64,000 nucleotides of DNA from an uncultured Sulfitobacter sp. (GCA_947502265.1 CANMZB010000005.1:62001-126000), one strand, 5' to 3'. Positions 37,863 through 46,846 are shown, numbered from the stretch's first letter. Translations and numbers: made by a program. The notes: generated by a model not told the origin, from the sequence alone.

Positions 37863-38615
37863 CTAGCCGCGTTCCTTCCAGCGGACCATCTGCCGCAAGG
37901 TGCCATGCAGCATTTGCACGTCCGCGCGGGTCAGCGGCAGGCGGCTCCACATGTTGCGCAGATTGACTTTCATCGACTGCGCCTTGTGTTCGGGATAGAA
38001 GAAACCGGCCTCTTCCATGCGGTCCTCGTAGTGGCGTGCCAGATGCTCGATTTCGGAATTCTGCGCCCAGTCGGTGCCGGCCATCTCGTGCACAACGCCC
38101 GCTCGGGTTTGTTGAAGGCGCATCCACTCATACCCCATCAACAGCACGCATTGCGCAAGGTTCAGCGAGGCAAACTGTGGATTGACCGGCACCGAGATAA
38201 TCGCATTGGCGCGCGAGATGTCGTCATTCTCAAGCCCTGCCCGTTCGGGTCCGAACAACACGGCAACCCGCTGCCCACCCGCGATTTTTTCCGCCGCCAG
38301 CTGCATCGCGGCCTCCGGCGTGTAGACCGGTTTGGTCATGTCGCGTTCGCGCGCGGTTGTGGCAAAGACAAAGCTGGCATCAGCCAGCGCACCCGGCAAA
38401 TCTGGCGACACAAGTGCCGCGTCCAGCACCCTGCCCGCGCCCGACGCCATTGCCACTGCCGCCGGATTGGGCCAGCCGTCCCGCGGCGCCACAATACGCA
38501 TGTGATCAAGGCCGAAATTCAGCATGGCGCGCGCGGCGGCACCGATGTTTTCGCCCATCTGCGGGCGAACCAGGACGAAGGCGGGGATTTGGGGGGGCTC
38601 GGTGCTCATCTGCAT
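37863..38615 (-). CDS. trmJ: TrmJ-type tRNA/rRNA 2'-O-methyltransferase (SPOUT)
   Basis: This 250-residue SPOUT (trefoil-knot) methyltransferase has the family pieces FVLVRPQMGENIGAAARAM (motif 1), VAVLFGPERAGLENDDI (motif 2) and ISVPVNPQFASLNLAQCV (motif 3), with a C-terminal helical extension. TrmJ modifies position 32 of tRNAs. It starts at 38615 or at an internal ATG two codons later. Whether the target is tRNA or rRNA is not decidable here. It lies 54 bases upstream of ctaA on the same strand. Confidence 0.85.
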   Translation of the reverse strand: MQMSTEPPQIPAFVLVRPQMGENIGAAARAMLNFGLDHMRIVAPRDGWPNPAAVAMASGAGRVLDAALVSPDLPGALADASFVFATTARERDMTKPVYTPEAAMQLAAEKIAGGQRVAVLFGPERAGLENDDISRANAIISVPVNPQFASLNLAQCVLLMGYEWMRLQQTRAGVVHEMAGTDWAQNSEIEHLARHYEDRMEEAGFFYPEHKAQSMKVNLRNMWSRLPLTRADVQMLHGTLRQMVRWKERG

Positions 38616-38744
38616 CGTTTAACGGCTCACCCTGCCCTTGCCAATATCGTGCGCTCTGATAGCGCAATATGATGTGCATAAAAGTTTCCTTCCCCGCCGC
38701 GATCCGTTAGGGACAAGCACAAAGCCCCGCAAAGGACGAGCCCC

Positions 38745-39368
38745 ATGCCCGACACCCCCGAACAGCCACAACTCTACCTCATCACGCCGCCGCAGTTTGA
38801 ACTGGACAGCTTTGCCGACACGCTGGCGCGCGTTCTGGATGCGCAGCCGACCGCCTGTGTGCGGCTGGCGCTGGCCACGCGCGACGAAGATACGCTGGCA
38901 CGTGCCGCCGATACCCTGCGAACGGTGACGGACGCACGCGAAGTCGCGTTGGTCATCGCCGATCATACGCTTCTGGCCGAACGGCTCGGGCTTGACGGTG
39001 TCCACCTGAGCGATGCGGCAAGGTCGGTTCGCCACGCCCGTAAGACATTGGGCGAAGATGCGATAATCGGCAGTTTTTGTGCCGGTTCACGCCACGACGG
39101 CATGAGCGCGGGCGAAGCGGGTGCGGATTATGTGGCGTTTGGTCCGGTACAACCCTCCGCGCTGGATGATGGCAGCCACGCCGAAATGGACTTGTTCCAG
39201 TGGTGGTCAGAAGTGATTGAAGTGCCTTGTGTCGCCGAGGGCCAGCTTGACGCGGAAATGATCCGTAAACTGGCCCCCATGACCGATTTTTTCGGCATCG
39301 GAGAGGAAATCTGGCACCACGACGATCCTGTCGCGGCGCTCAAAACGCTTTGGGCCGAAATCGGCTGA
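38745..39368 (+). CDS. ThiE/TenI-like protein, divergent
   Basis: The 207-residue barrel protein resembles thiamine phosphate synthase: YLITPP at the start, GLDGVHLSDAARSVRHARKTLG, DAIIGSFCAGSRHDGMSAGE, AGADYVAFGPVQPS. The QxRxK diphosphate-binding motif of true ThiE is absent from the N-terminal third (it reads VRLALATRDED), so catalytic thiamine synthesis is doubtful. The C-terminus ends DPVAALKTLWAEI, like ThiE. No thi genes are adjacent. The gap before it (38616-38744) contains a loose inverted repeat only. Confidence 0.7.
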   Translation: MPDTPEQPQLYLITPPQFELDSFADTLARVLDAQPTACVRLALATRDEDTLARAADTLRTVTDAREVALVIADHTLLAERLGLDGVHLSDAARSVRHARKTLGEDAIIGSFCAGSRHDGMSAGEAGADYVAFGPVQPSALDDGSHAEMDLFQWWSEVIEVPCVAEGQLDAEMIRKLAPMTDFFGIGEEIWHHDDPVAALKTLWAEIG

Positions 39369-39384
39369 ACTTCGGCGGCGCACG

Positions 39385-40503
39385 CTACAGCAGCGTGCGC
39401 TCGATCACCCAATACGCCCCGATCGCTGCAATGATGCAGGACGCCGGAATCGCGATCACGGCGCGATACCATTTTTTGCGGATCGCCCGGAATACCAGCG
39501 CAAAGGCGATGACGATCACCGTTAACTGGCCCAGCTCGACCCCCACGTTGAAACCCAGAAGTGCGGCGATGAACTGATCCTGCGGCAATCCGAATTCGCC
39601 CAGCACCGAGGCGAAGCCAAGGCCGTGCAGCAATCCGAAACCGAAAATCACCACCGGTCGCCATGGATTAAACCCGTGCGCAAAGATGTTTTCGACCGCC
39701 ACAAAAACGATGGAAGCGGCGATCAGCGGTTCGACGACGCTTGCAGGGATGCTCACCCATCCCAGCGCCCCGAGCGCCAGCGTCACCGTATGGGCCAGCG
39801 TAAAGGCAGACACCTGCCAGATCAGCGGGCGCAAGTGGCTGGAGAGAAAGAAAAGCCCGAGCACAAATAAAATATGATCCAGCCCTTTTGGCAGGATGTG
39901 ATCAAACCCGACGGGAACGTAGCGTGCGAAAGCCTGCCAGCCGGTTTGCGCATCCCCGCCCGCCAGCGTGATTTCGCCCGTACCACCGCCGCTGATCAGG
40001 CCGGTATAAGGCGCATCGACGCCCTGTTGGCGCACCACCAGATCACCGCCGCCGTCGGGCCACGCCACCCGCAGGGTATCACCCGCAACCATCGGCGCAT
40101 CCAGCGTCCACTGCGCGATACGCGGCAGCGCGGGGTCCACATCCTCGGGCACAGCCAGCACACCGCTTTGCAGCATCAGTGGCACGCCATTCACGCTGAG
40201 CACCGGCAGCGCATTCCAGCCCGCCAGCAATTGCGGCGCGCGCGCAGCGATCTCGTCGGGCGAAAGCGCGCGCAGCAGATCGTAATCTTGCGCAACGGGT
40301 GACTCGTTGGTGTTTTCGGTGATGTCCATATCGACCCCCGCCAGAAAGGCTTCGAGGTTGATCTGCAGGGACAGTTCGGCAGTACCCTGCGCCACGGTCA
40401 GATCCGCAATTGTCGGCACAACCTCGTGAGCGCGGGCAAGCGTGCTTGACAACACCAGCACCAACGCCAGCTTGCAAAGCAGTATATAGGAAAAACGTCT
40501 CAT
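39385..40503 (-). CDS. HupE/UreJ_2 family membrane protein
   Basis: The protein of about 372 residues has a signal peptide (MRRFSYILLCKLALVLVL, cut near ARA-HE), a periplasmic domain of about 150 residues and a C-terminal bundle of about seven helices with GFDHILPKGLDHILFVLGLF and GFGLLHGLGFASVLGEFGLP, the HupE/UreJ signature. Family members are nickel/cobalt permeases by analogy. The start ATG (minus, 40501-40503) shares the CATG with the start of the divergent DUF4198 gene. Upstream in-frame ATGs at 40530 and 40560 would put the start inside that gene, without signal-peptide benefit. Confidence 0.8.
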   Translation of the reverse strand: MRRFSYILLCKLALVLVLSSTLARAHEVVPTIADLTVAQGTAELSLQINLEAFLAGVDMDITENTNESPVAQDYDLLRALSPDEIAARAPQLLAGWNALPVLSVNGVPLMLQSGVLAVPEDVDPALPRIAQWTLDAPMVAGDTLRVAWPDGGGDLVVRQQGVDAPYTGLISGGGTGEITLAGGDAQTGWQAFARYVPVGFDHILPKGLDHILFVLGLFFLSSHLRPLIWQVSAFTLAHTVTLALGALGWVSIPASVVEPLIAASIVFVAVENIFAHGFNPWRPVVIFGFGLLHGLGFASVLGEFGLPQDQFIAALLGFNVGVELGQLTVIVIAFALVFRAIRKKWYRAVIAIPASCIIAAIGAYWVIERTLL

Positions 40504-41320
40504 GAAACTTGTACACCCTTTGTCGTTCATTTGCGCAACACTTGCCGGAACGCAGGTCATTGCCCATGAATTCTGGATTGAACCGCTGAAGTTTCAAGTG
40601 GAAAAGGAAGAGAGCATTCAGGCAGACCTGCGCAACGGCCAGTTGTTCAGCGGCAGCGCACAGCCGTTTTTCCCACAGCGCAACACCCGCTTTGACGCCG
40701 TGACGGGCGACAAAGCGGTCGAAGTGACAGGCCGCATGGGTGACCGGCCCGCGATCCAGCTGCCCGCACCGCAAAACGAGGGCCTTTTGATCCTTGTGCA
40801 CGAGGCCGCACCTTCGATCGTGACCTACCGCGAATGGCCGAAATTTGTGGCCTTCACCGAGCACAAGGATTTTACAACCGCGCTCGCCGACCATGAGACG
40901 CGCCGATGGGATAAGGAAAGCTTCAAAGAATCCTACACCCGCCACTCCAAAGCGCTGGTTGCCGTGGGAAGCGGCGCGGGGGCGGATCGCGCGCTGGGTC
41001 TTGCAACTGAATTTGTCGCCCTCGACAATCCTTATGCGGCGGATTTTGACGGTACGCTGGACGTGGCGCTTTTTTACGATGGCGCGCCGCGCGCAGATGC
41101 GCAGATCGAAATTTATGCGAAAACACCCGATAACATAGTGACAGTAACCAAAACGCGCACCGACAGCGAAGGCCACGCCGCCCTCCCTGTAGAGCCGGGA
41201 CTGACCTATCTGCTTGATGCTGTGGTTCTGCGCCCGTTTGCGCAGACGACACCAGCGGCGCAAGGTCCGGTTTGGGAAACGCTCTGGGCGTCGCTTACTT
41301 TCGCGGTGCCTGCTAAATAA
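40502..41320 (+). CDS. DUF4198 (CbiK/NikK-type) periplasmic protein
   Basis: This 272-residue secreted protein has a signal peptide (MKLVHPLSFICATLAGTQV, cut after VIA-HEFWIE). The mature protein starts with HEFWIEP, the DUF4198/COG5266 hallmark, where an N-terminal His is thought to bind metal after signal cleavage; the C-terminal part is a beta-sandwich (IYAKTPDNIVTV, DSEGHAALPV). COG5266 is annotated as a cobalt/nickel uptake component. Its ATG at 40502 overlaps the divergent HupE-like start. AGGA about ten bases upstream is the likely RBS. Confidence 0.8.
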   Translation: MKLVHPLSFICATLAGTQVIAHEFWIEPLKFQVEKEESIQADLRNGQLFSGSAQPFFPQRNTRFDAVTGDKAVEVTGRMGDRPAIQLPAPQNEGLLILVHEAAPSIVTYREWPKFVAFTEHKDFTTALADHETRRWDKESFKESYTRHSKALVAVGSGAGADRALGLATEFVALDNPYAADFDGTLDVALFYDGAPRADAQIEIYAKTPDNIVTVTKTRTDSEGHAALPVEPGLTYLLDAVVLRPFAQTTPAAQGPVWETLWASLTFAVPAK

Positions 41321-41365
41321 TTTGCCCCCTTGCGCGGCGGCGTCTGGCCCTCCAAAAGACAGGGC

Positions 41366-42250
41366 ATGACGCAAAGCCCTGATATCCTCTGCATTGGCTC
41401 CGTTCTGTGGGACGTGATCGGGCGTTGCCCCATGCCGATGCGCCAGGGTTCGGACATGCCCGGCCGGATTACCCGCCTGCCCGGCGGCGTGGCGCTGAAC
41501 ATCGCGATGGCGCTGAAACGCTTTGGCCTGAACCCTGCATTGCTCAGCGCGGTGGGCCGCGATGTTGAGGGGGACGAATTGATCGTCGCCTGCAAAGCGC
41601 GCGGGCTGATGACCGACCTGATCTACCGTTCCGATGATTTGCCGACGGATCAATATATGGCGGTTGAGGGCAGTAACGGTCTGATCGCGGCCATTGCGGA
41701 TGCCCATTCGCTGGAAGCCGCAGGCGACAAAATCCTGCGCCCGCTTGAAAACAGCGCATTGGCGCAGCCCTTTACCCACGCTGTGGCGCTGGACGGCAAT
41801 CTGACGGTTGATCTTTTGTCGGTGATGGCCCGCAGCCCGCTTTTGGCACAGGCCGATCTGCGCGTAGCCCCCGCATCGCCCGGCAAGGCAATGCGGCTCA
41901 GCCCGTTTTTGCAGACCGGACGCGGCACGCTTTATGTCAATCTCGAAGAGGCGGGGTTGTTGTGTCAGACCCATTTCAGCACTACGCCAGAGGCGGCGCG
42001 CACATTACTGACACGCGGGGCACACCGCGCCGTGGTGACGGACGGCGGCAATCCCGCCACGGCTGCCGACCAAAACATCCTGCGCACGCAAACGCCGCCG
42101 CCGGTATCGGTGGCGCGTGTGACCGGCGCGGGTGACACTTTCATGGCCGCGCATATCGCCGCCGAACTGCGCGGCCTGTCTATTGACGCGGCCCTTCTTG
42201 AGGCGCTTGATGCCGCCGCCCTTTATGTATCCGGAGAGACGAAAATATGA
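41366..42250 (+). CDS. psuK: PfkB-family kinase, probable pseudouridine kinase
   Basis: The 294-residue ribokinase-fold sugar/nucleoside kinase has an N-terminal LCIGSVLWDVIGRCP and LPGGVALNIAMALKRFGL, and the C-terminal signature VTGAGDTFMAAHIAAEL with the catalytic Asp in GAGD. The pseudouridine assignment rests on the overlap with psuG downstream (ATGA); together they turn pseudouridine into uracil and ribose 5-phosphate. The start at 41366 follows AAGACAGGG; a longer frame from 41330 is not family-like. No nucleoside transporter is adjacent. Confidence 0.85.
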   Translation: MTQSPDILCIGSVLWDVIGRCPMPMRQGSDMPGRITRLPGGVALNIAMALKRFGLNPALLSAVGRDVEGDELIVACKARGLMTDLIYRSDDLPTDQYMAVEGSNGLIAAIADAHSLEAAGDKILRPLENSALAQPFTHAVALDGNLTVDLLSVMARSPLLAQADLRVAPASPGKAMRLSPFLQTGRGTLYVNLEEAGLLCQTHFSTTPEAARTLLTRGAHRAVVTDGGNPATAADQNILRTQTPPPVSVARVTGAGDTFMAAHIAAELRGLSIDAALLEALDAAALYVSGETKI

Positions 42251-43155
42251 GCCTGCCCCTGATCCTGTCCGCCGAAGTCACCCGCGCCCGTGAAAGCGGC
42301 GGTGCCATTGTGGCGCTTGAAAGCACCATCATCACCCACGGTATGCCCTATCCGCAGAACCTTGAAGTTGCCCGCACCGTCGAGGCGGATATTCGCGCCG
42401 CCGGTGCCGTACCCGCCACCATCGCGGTGATCAACGGCGCGCTGCACATCGGGCTTGAGGATGACGAGCTGAGCAGTCTGGCGCAATCCAAGGGCGTGGC
42501 AAAGCTGAGCCGGGCGGATATGGCCGCCTGCATGGCCACGGGCGGTACAGGGGCCACAACAGTCGCCGCGACAATGATCGCAGCGCACCTTGCGGGCATC
42601 CACGTTTTTGCCACCGGCGGTATCGGCGGTGTCCACAAAGGCGCCGAAGACAGCTTTGACATCTCGGCCGATCTGATGGAGCTGGCGCAGACGCCCGTCA
42701 CTGTCATAGCCGCGGGGGCGAAGGCCATTCTGGATGTGGCCAAAACCCTCGAAGTGCTGGAGACCCAGGGCGTGCCGGTCATCGTCTACGGGCAGGATGC
42801 GTTTCCGGCATTCTGGTCGCGCGGCTCGAAATTGAAAGCGCCGTTGCGGATGGATGATCCCGCACAGATCGCTGCCGCCCATCGGATGCGCGCGCAGTTG
42901 GGCCTGCCCGGCGGGCAGCTTATCGCCAATCCGATTCCCCACTCCGCCGAAATTCCGATGCAGGAACTGGCCCCCATCATTGCAACCGCACAGGCCGATG
43001 CGGTGCGCGCAGGTATCACCGGCAAAGCCGTAACACCTTATTTGCTGCAACGTATTTTCGAGTTGACCGACGGGCGTTCTCTTGAGGCTAATATCGCCCT
43101 TGTGCGCAATAATGCGGCACTTGCTGCCCGAATAGCGCTGAATTTGGTCGGATAA
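42247..43155 (+). CDS. psuG: Pseudouridine-5'-phosphate glycosidase
   Basis: This 302-residue cytosolic enzyme cleaves the C-C bond of pseudouridine 5'-phosphate. It shows ALESTIITHGMPYPQN, NGALHIGLEDDEL, GGTGATTVAATM, ATGGIGGVHKGAE (Schiff-base Lys region) and QNLEV-type conserved turns. The start overlaps psuK by 4 bases. Length (302) is typical for PsuG/YeiN. Confidence 0.93.
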   Translation: MSLPLILSAEVTRARESGGAIVALESTIITHGMPYPQNLEVARTVEADIRAAGAVPATIAVINGALHIGLEDDELSSLAQSKGVAKLSRADMAACMATGGTGATTVAATMIAAHLAGIHVFATGGIGGVHKGAEDSFDISADLMELAQTPVTVIAAGAKAILDVAKTLEVLETQGVPVIVYGQDAFPAFWSRGSKLKAPLRMDDPAQIAAAHRMRAQLGLPGGQLIANPIPHSAEIPMQELAPIIATAQADAVRAGITGKAVTPYLLQRIFELTDGRSLEANIALVRNNAALAARIALNLVG

Positions 43156-43243
43156 TCCAAAAAGCGGCGGCGCAAACCATTGTGACCGCCGCAACCAGCG
43201 CTTAGCTATAAATTTCAATATAGCCGGTTGGATTTTTGCAGAT

Positions 43244-43984
43244 ATGAACACACCTTTTGATCCGGACCCCCCAACACCGCACAAACGCGGTCTGATCGGT
43301 GGCTTTCGCGCCAGCTTTCTGACCGGTCTTGTGGTGATCGCACCTGTCGGGCTGACGATGTGGCTGATCTGGTCTGTTGTGGGATGGATCGACGGCCTTG
43401 TTCTGCCGCTTGTGCCACTGGCGTATCATCCCGACCGGCTTATCCAGAATTATTTCGGCCTCGACCCGGAGATCCAGTTCAATGTGCGCGGCGTCGGGTT
43501 GATCATTTTTCTGCTGTTCACCATTCTGATCGGCTGGCTTGCCAAAGGTCTCATCGGCCGCTCGATGATCCGCTTCGCAGAAAGCCTTGTTGAGCGGACG
43601 CCGGTTGTCCGCTCGATCTATTCCGGCATTAAACAAATCTCCGAGACGATCTTTGCCCAATCCGATCGCAGCTTTGAAAAAGCCTGCCTGATCCAGTACC
43701 CGCGCCCCGGCGTCTGGGCCATCGGCTTTGTCTCGACCAAGGCCAGAGGCGAGATCGCAGCCAAAACCGACACATCAGGCGATATGCTGTCGATCTTTGT
43801 GCCAACCACACCAAACCCCACATCGGGATTTCTGCTGTTCCTGCCCGCGCGCGATGTGATCGAATTGGACATGTCGGTCGAGGATACAGCAAAGCTGGTG
43901 ATCTCGGCGGGGCTTGTCTATCCCAACGCCAAGGATTTGGAAGAGGGCAAGCCGCCGATCGCGGATCTGCGCGACCGCTCCTGA
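43244..43984 (+). CDS. DUF502 family membrane protein
   Basis: The 246-residue inner-membrane protein has two long hydrophobic segments (about 23-50 and 83-103). It shows LVVIAPVGLTMWLIW and an extramembrane domain with VRSIYSGIKQISETIF, FVSTKARGEI and VPTTPNPTSGFLLFLP, the DUF502 signature. Function is not established; plant homologues are COV proteins. It is convergent with the patatin gene, 2 bases away. Confidence 0.85.
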   Translation: MNTPFDPDPPTPHKRGLIGGFRASFLTGLVVIAPVGLTMWLIWSVVGWIDGLVLPLVPLAYHPDRLIQNYFGLDPEIQFNVRGVGLIIFLLFTILIGWLAKGLIGRSMIRFAESLVERTPVVRSIYSGIKQISETIFAQSDRSFEKACLIQYPRPGVWAIGFVSTKARGEIAAKTDTSGDMLSIFVPTTPNPTSGFLLFLPARDVIELDMSVEDTAKLVISAGLVYPNAKDLEEGKPPIADLRDRS

Positions 43985-43986
43985 AA

Positions 43987-45021
43987 TCAATCGAACATTT
44001 CGCGCAGATCAACACTGCTTTGCTTGCCGATATTATCCACGTCATCGCGCAGAAAGCGTTCCGCGGCGGCGCGCCCCGCATCTTTCAACGCAGAGATTAC
44101 AGCGATGTTGGGCACCATTTTGGTGGCTGCGGACAGCTTTTCCATCAGCGCGTCATCGGCAATCATATGAATGCGCACAGGGCTCATCCGGCTCGTGGAA
44201 ATGGTGCCTTCCTCGATCAAGCGTTGCACAAAATCTATTGCACGCAGCTCGCGCAGCAGGCTTGAGTTAAAGCTGATCTCGTTAATCCGGTTCTGGATCT
44301 GCTGCGGCGTCCTCGGCACGTCGCTGCGTTCCAGCGGGTTGATGTTGATAATCACGATATCGTCCGGCAGACCTTTGGCAAAAAGCGGGTACAGCGCCGG
44401 ATTGCCGGAATATCCGCCATCCCAGAACGCCTCGATCCGGCCGGTGGTTTCATCAAACATCTCGACCGCCTGAAACACCGTTGGCAGGCAGGCCGAGGCC
44501 ATCAGCGCTTCCGGCCCGATTTCATCCCCCTCGAACACCCTGATCTTGCCATTACGCACGCGGGTTGCTCCCACGAAAAATGCAGGTGCTGCATCTGCAC
44601 AAACCTTGTCATAGTCAAAGCGCGCCACAATATCGCTCAGCGGATTTTTGTAGAACGGCCCGTAAGAATAAGGCGAGGTCGCCCGGCTGACGGCATCGAC
44701 CATTGCGAACGGCCAGCTGTGTTCGAGCTGGCTGCTCAACACGCCCACGCCGAAGGGGGCCAGCCACCCGGCCATACGCAAATCGCTGATGCCCGCCACC
44801 TGCCCCCAAAGCCAGTCGAGATTCTCGCGCGCGCCGTCACGCCCGCCCGTGGCCATTCCGGCCTTGAGTGCCGCACCGTTCAACGCGCCCGCCGAGGTGC
44901 CGGACATGCCGCAGATTTCGATCTCCTTCTCCTCCAGCAGCCGGTCCAGAACCCCCCATGTGAACGCGCCATGCACGCCTCCCCCTTGCAACGCGAGATT
45001 GATCTTCTTGGTACGGGCCAT
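43987..45021 (-). CDS. Patatin-like phospholipase
   Basis: The 344-residue lipid acyl hydrolase has an oxyanion loop LQGGGVHGAFTWGVL, nucleophile elbow GTSAG with Ser43, and the catalytic Asp in FWDGGYSGNPAL, the full patatin Ser-Asp dyad. No signal peptide is visible, so it probably acts on the inner membrane from the cytosol. It is divergent from the flavoprotein gene; the shared 156-base gap holds a perfect palindrome. RIHMIADDALMEKL in the C-terminal part is typical for bacterial homologues. Confidence 0.9.
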   Translation of the reverse strand: MARTKKINLALQGGGVHGAFTWGVLDRLLEEKEIEICGMSGTSAGALNGAALKAGMATGGRDGARENLDWLWGQVAGISDLRMAGWLAPFGVGVLSSQLEHSWPFAMVDAVSRATSPYSYGPFYKNPLSDIVARFDYDKVCADAAPAFFVGATRVRNGKIRVFEGDEIGPEALMASACLPTVFQAVEMFDETTGRIEAFWDGGYSGNPALYPLFAKGLPDDIVIININPLERSDVPRTPQQIQNRINEISFNSSLLRELRAIDFVQRLIEEGTISTSRMSPVRIHMIADDALMEKLSAATKMVPNIAVISALKDAGRAAAERFLRDDVDNIGKQSSVDLREMFD

Positions 45022-45090
45022 TCAAAGCGCCTTTCTGTGGTACAGTGAGTTGTTTACACTGGCAAATTTGCGACAACTTCCTCATCAATA

Positions 45091-45138
45091 CGGGAATATT
45101 CCCGCCAAGGTTGACGCGCGCAAAACACAGCGTGTCAA
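45091..45138. promoter_or_regulatory. Perfect 14-base palindrome and 9-base inverted repeat between divergent genes
   Basis: CGGGAATATTCCCG (45091-45104) is a perfect palindrome. Just downstream TTGACGCGC (45111-45119) and GCGTGTCAA (45130-45138) form an inverted repeat with one mismatch. A third pair, AGTTGT (45048-45053) and ACAACT (45073-45078), lies to the left. They sit in the 156-base intergenic region between the patatin (minus) and flavoprotein (plus) starts, where a shared operator is expected. The binding protein is unknown. Confidence 0.5.
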
Positions 45139-45177
45139 TTCATTTGGTGCGTTAGCAGCACAAGTGAAGGGGACGCA

Positions 45178-46806
45178 ATGTCTCAAGACCAAACCATTCT
45201 GGACTGTTGTATCGTCGGGGCCGGACCCGCCGGGCTTCAGGCGGCATATCTTTTGCGCAAAAAGGGTCTGACTGTGCGCCTGCTGGAACGCGGCGCAGGT
45301 GTAAGCGGCTTTTTCCGCAAATTTCCACGGCATCGCAACTTCATCTCGATTAACAAGGTGCATACGGGGCTTGCGGATGCGCGTCTGCGGTATGATTGGA
45401 ACAGCCTGTTGAACGATGAGGGGCTTAGCGTCGGTGACTTTACCACGCGCTATTTCCCCAAGGCGGATGAATTCGTCAGCTATCTGGAAAACTTCGCCGG
45501 GCTGCTGGGCGATGATGTGGAATTGAATGCGGACGTGCGGCGCATTTTCAAGGATAACGGTATTTTCACAGTCAAAACAGCAGACGGGCGTCATTTTCAA
45601 GCGCGCCATGTCGTTGTCTCCAGCGGTGTGACCCAACCGTGGTTGCCCGATGTCGAGGGCATCGCGCTGACCGAAAATTACATGGATTTCGACGCCACGC
45701 GAGAGCGTTTCAACAACAAGCGCGTGCTGATCCTTGGCAAGGGAAATGCCGCCTTCGAGACAGCGCAAAAGATGCTCGAACATGCGGCGGCCATCCATGT
45801 GATGAGCCCCAATCCGCTCAAATTCGCGTGGGACACCCATTTTGTCGGTCATGTGCGTGCAGTGAATATGGAGTTCATCGACACCTATCAGCTCAAATCG
45901 CAGAATGCTGTTGTGGATGCCCATCCACTGCGCATCGAAAAGGACGGCGATACCTATATCGTTCACGCCCGCATGACCGCCGCCGAAGATCACGAGATCG
46001 TCTTGCGCTATGATCATGTGATCTGTTGCACCGGCTTTCGCTGGGATCCGGTCATTCTGGACGCGGACATCCGCCCTGCCTTGCACCATTTCGACAAGTT
46101 TCCGGTGATGAGCGCGCAATGGGAGGCGACCGATACGCCGAACCTGTGGTTCGCGGGCACCATCATGCAAAGCCGAGATTTCAAAAAAACGATGTCGGGT
46201 TTTGTGCATGGATTTCGCCACAACATCGAAGCGCTTGCGCATTTCATCGCACATCGCGTAACCGGAGAGGCGCTGCCGAGCGCCAAAATTGACATCTCGG
46301 CCGCGCCGCTGACCGATACAATCATTGACCGCATCAGCCTGTCTTCGGCGATGTTCCTGCAACCGGGGTTTCTGGGCGATGTGATCCGCATGGCGGGGAC
46401 AGAGGCGGGCCAACATTACCGCGATCTGCCGGTTCAATGGCTGGATGAAAACCGCGCGATGTTCGGTGAAGACAGCCTTTTGGTAACGCTTGAGTTCGGG
46501 AATTTCGGTGCCACGCCGACCCACGTCAAACGGACGCACACGGCCCATGGCGCAGAGCCGGATCCGTTCATCCACCCTGTCATCCGGCACTACCGCGCCG
46601 GTGAGATGGTGGGCAAAGTCCACCTGTCCGATCATCTTGATTCCGATTGGCGCCGGATCGAGGACAAGGAAGAGGGCGCATGCACCGTCACCGCGATGAC
46701 TTTTGCCGATCTGGGCCAGACGCTGCCGATTGCCGAAGTTGTGCGCGATCAGATCGCCGGCTTCCTTGACGCGCAAGGATTGTCCGCGCGCATGGCCGCC
46801 GAATAA
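45178..46806 (+). CDS. FAD-dependent oxidoreductase (flavin monooxygenase / FOXRED2-like)
   Basis: This 542-residue flavoprotein has an N-terminal FAD motif CCIVGAGPAGLQAAYLLRK, a second dinucleotide site LILGKGNAAFETAQ (about 184-197) and a late WFAGTIMQSRDF region, with a C-terminal extension of about 170 residues. It resembles flavin-containing monooxygenases/FOXRED2 more than thioredoxin reductase, as no CxxC pair is present. Substrate unknown. The ATG at 45178 follows AAGGGGACGCA. It ends at a strong hairpin shared with bdhA. Confidence 0.8.
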   Translation: MSQDQTILDCCIVGAGPAGLQAAYLLRKKGLTVRLLERGAGVSGFFRKFPRHRNFISINKVHTGLADARLRYDWNSLLNDEGLSVGDFTTRYFPKADEFVSYLENFAGLLGDDVELNADVRRIFKDNGIFTVKTADGRHFQARHVVVSSGVTQPWLPDVEGIALTENYMDFDATRERFNNKRVLILGKGNAAFETAQKMLEHAAAIHVMSPNPLKFAWDTHFVGHVRAVNMEFIDTYQLKSQNAVVDAHPLRIEKDGDTYIVHARMTAAEDHEIVLRYDHVICCTGFRWDPVILDADIRPALHHFDKFPVMSAQWEATDTPNLWFAGTIMQSRDFKKTMSGFVHGFRHNIEALAHFIAHRVTGEALPSAKIDISAAPLTDTIIDRISLSSAMFLQPGFLGDVIRMAGTEAGQHYRDLPVQWLDENRAMFGEDSLLVTLEFGNFGATPTHVKRTHTAHGAEPDPFIHPVIRHYRAGEMVGKVHLSDHLDSDWRRIEDKEEGACTVTAMTFADLGQTLPIAEVVRDQIAGFLDAQGLSARMAAE

Positions 46807-46810
46807 GATG

Positions 46811-46841
46811 ACAGCCCCGCCCGTACGAAGGGCGGGGCTGT
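46811..46841. terminator. Bidirectional hairpin between the flavoprotein and bdhA ends
   Basis: A perfect 12-base stem, ACAGCCCCGCCC (46811-46822) and GGGCGGGGCTGT (46830-46841), with a seven-base loop. It lies between two convergent stops (46806 and 46847) and can serve both directions. The tail lacks a long T-run on either strand. Confidence 0.75.
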
Positions 46842-46846
46842 ATCAG

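Noticed and set aside
38650-38676. Loose inverted repeat between the RNA methyltransferase and ThiE-like genes
   Set aside because: The arms match only with a two-base insertion and there is no T-run, so neither a terminator nor an operator is supported.
40079-41974. 631-codon minus-strand frame
   Set aside because: It covers the DUF4198 and psuK genes and part of the HupE-like gene in another frame; no recognisable domain.
45085-46776. 563-codon minus-strand frame
   Set aside because: Antisense of the flavoprotein with its two dinucleotide motifs on the plus strand.
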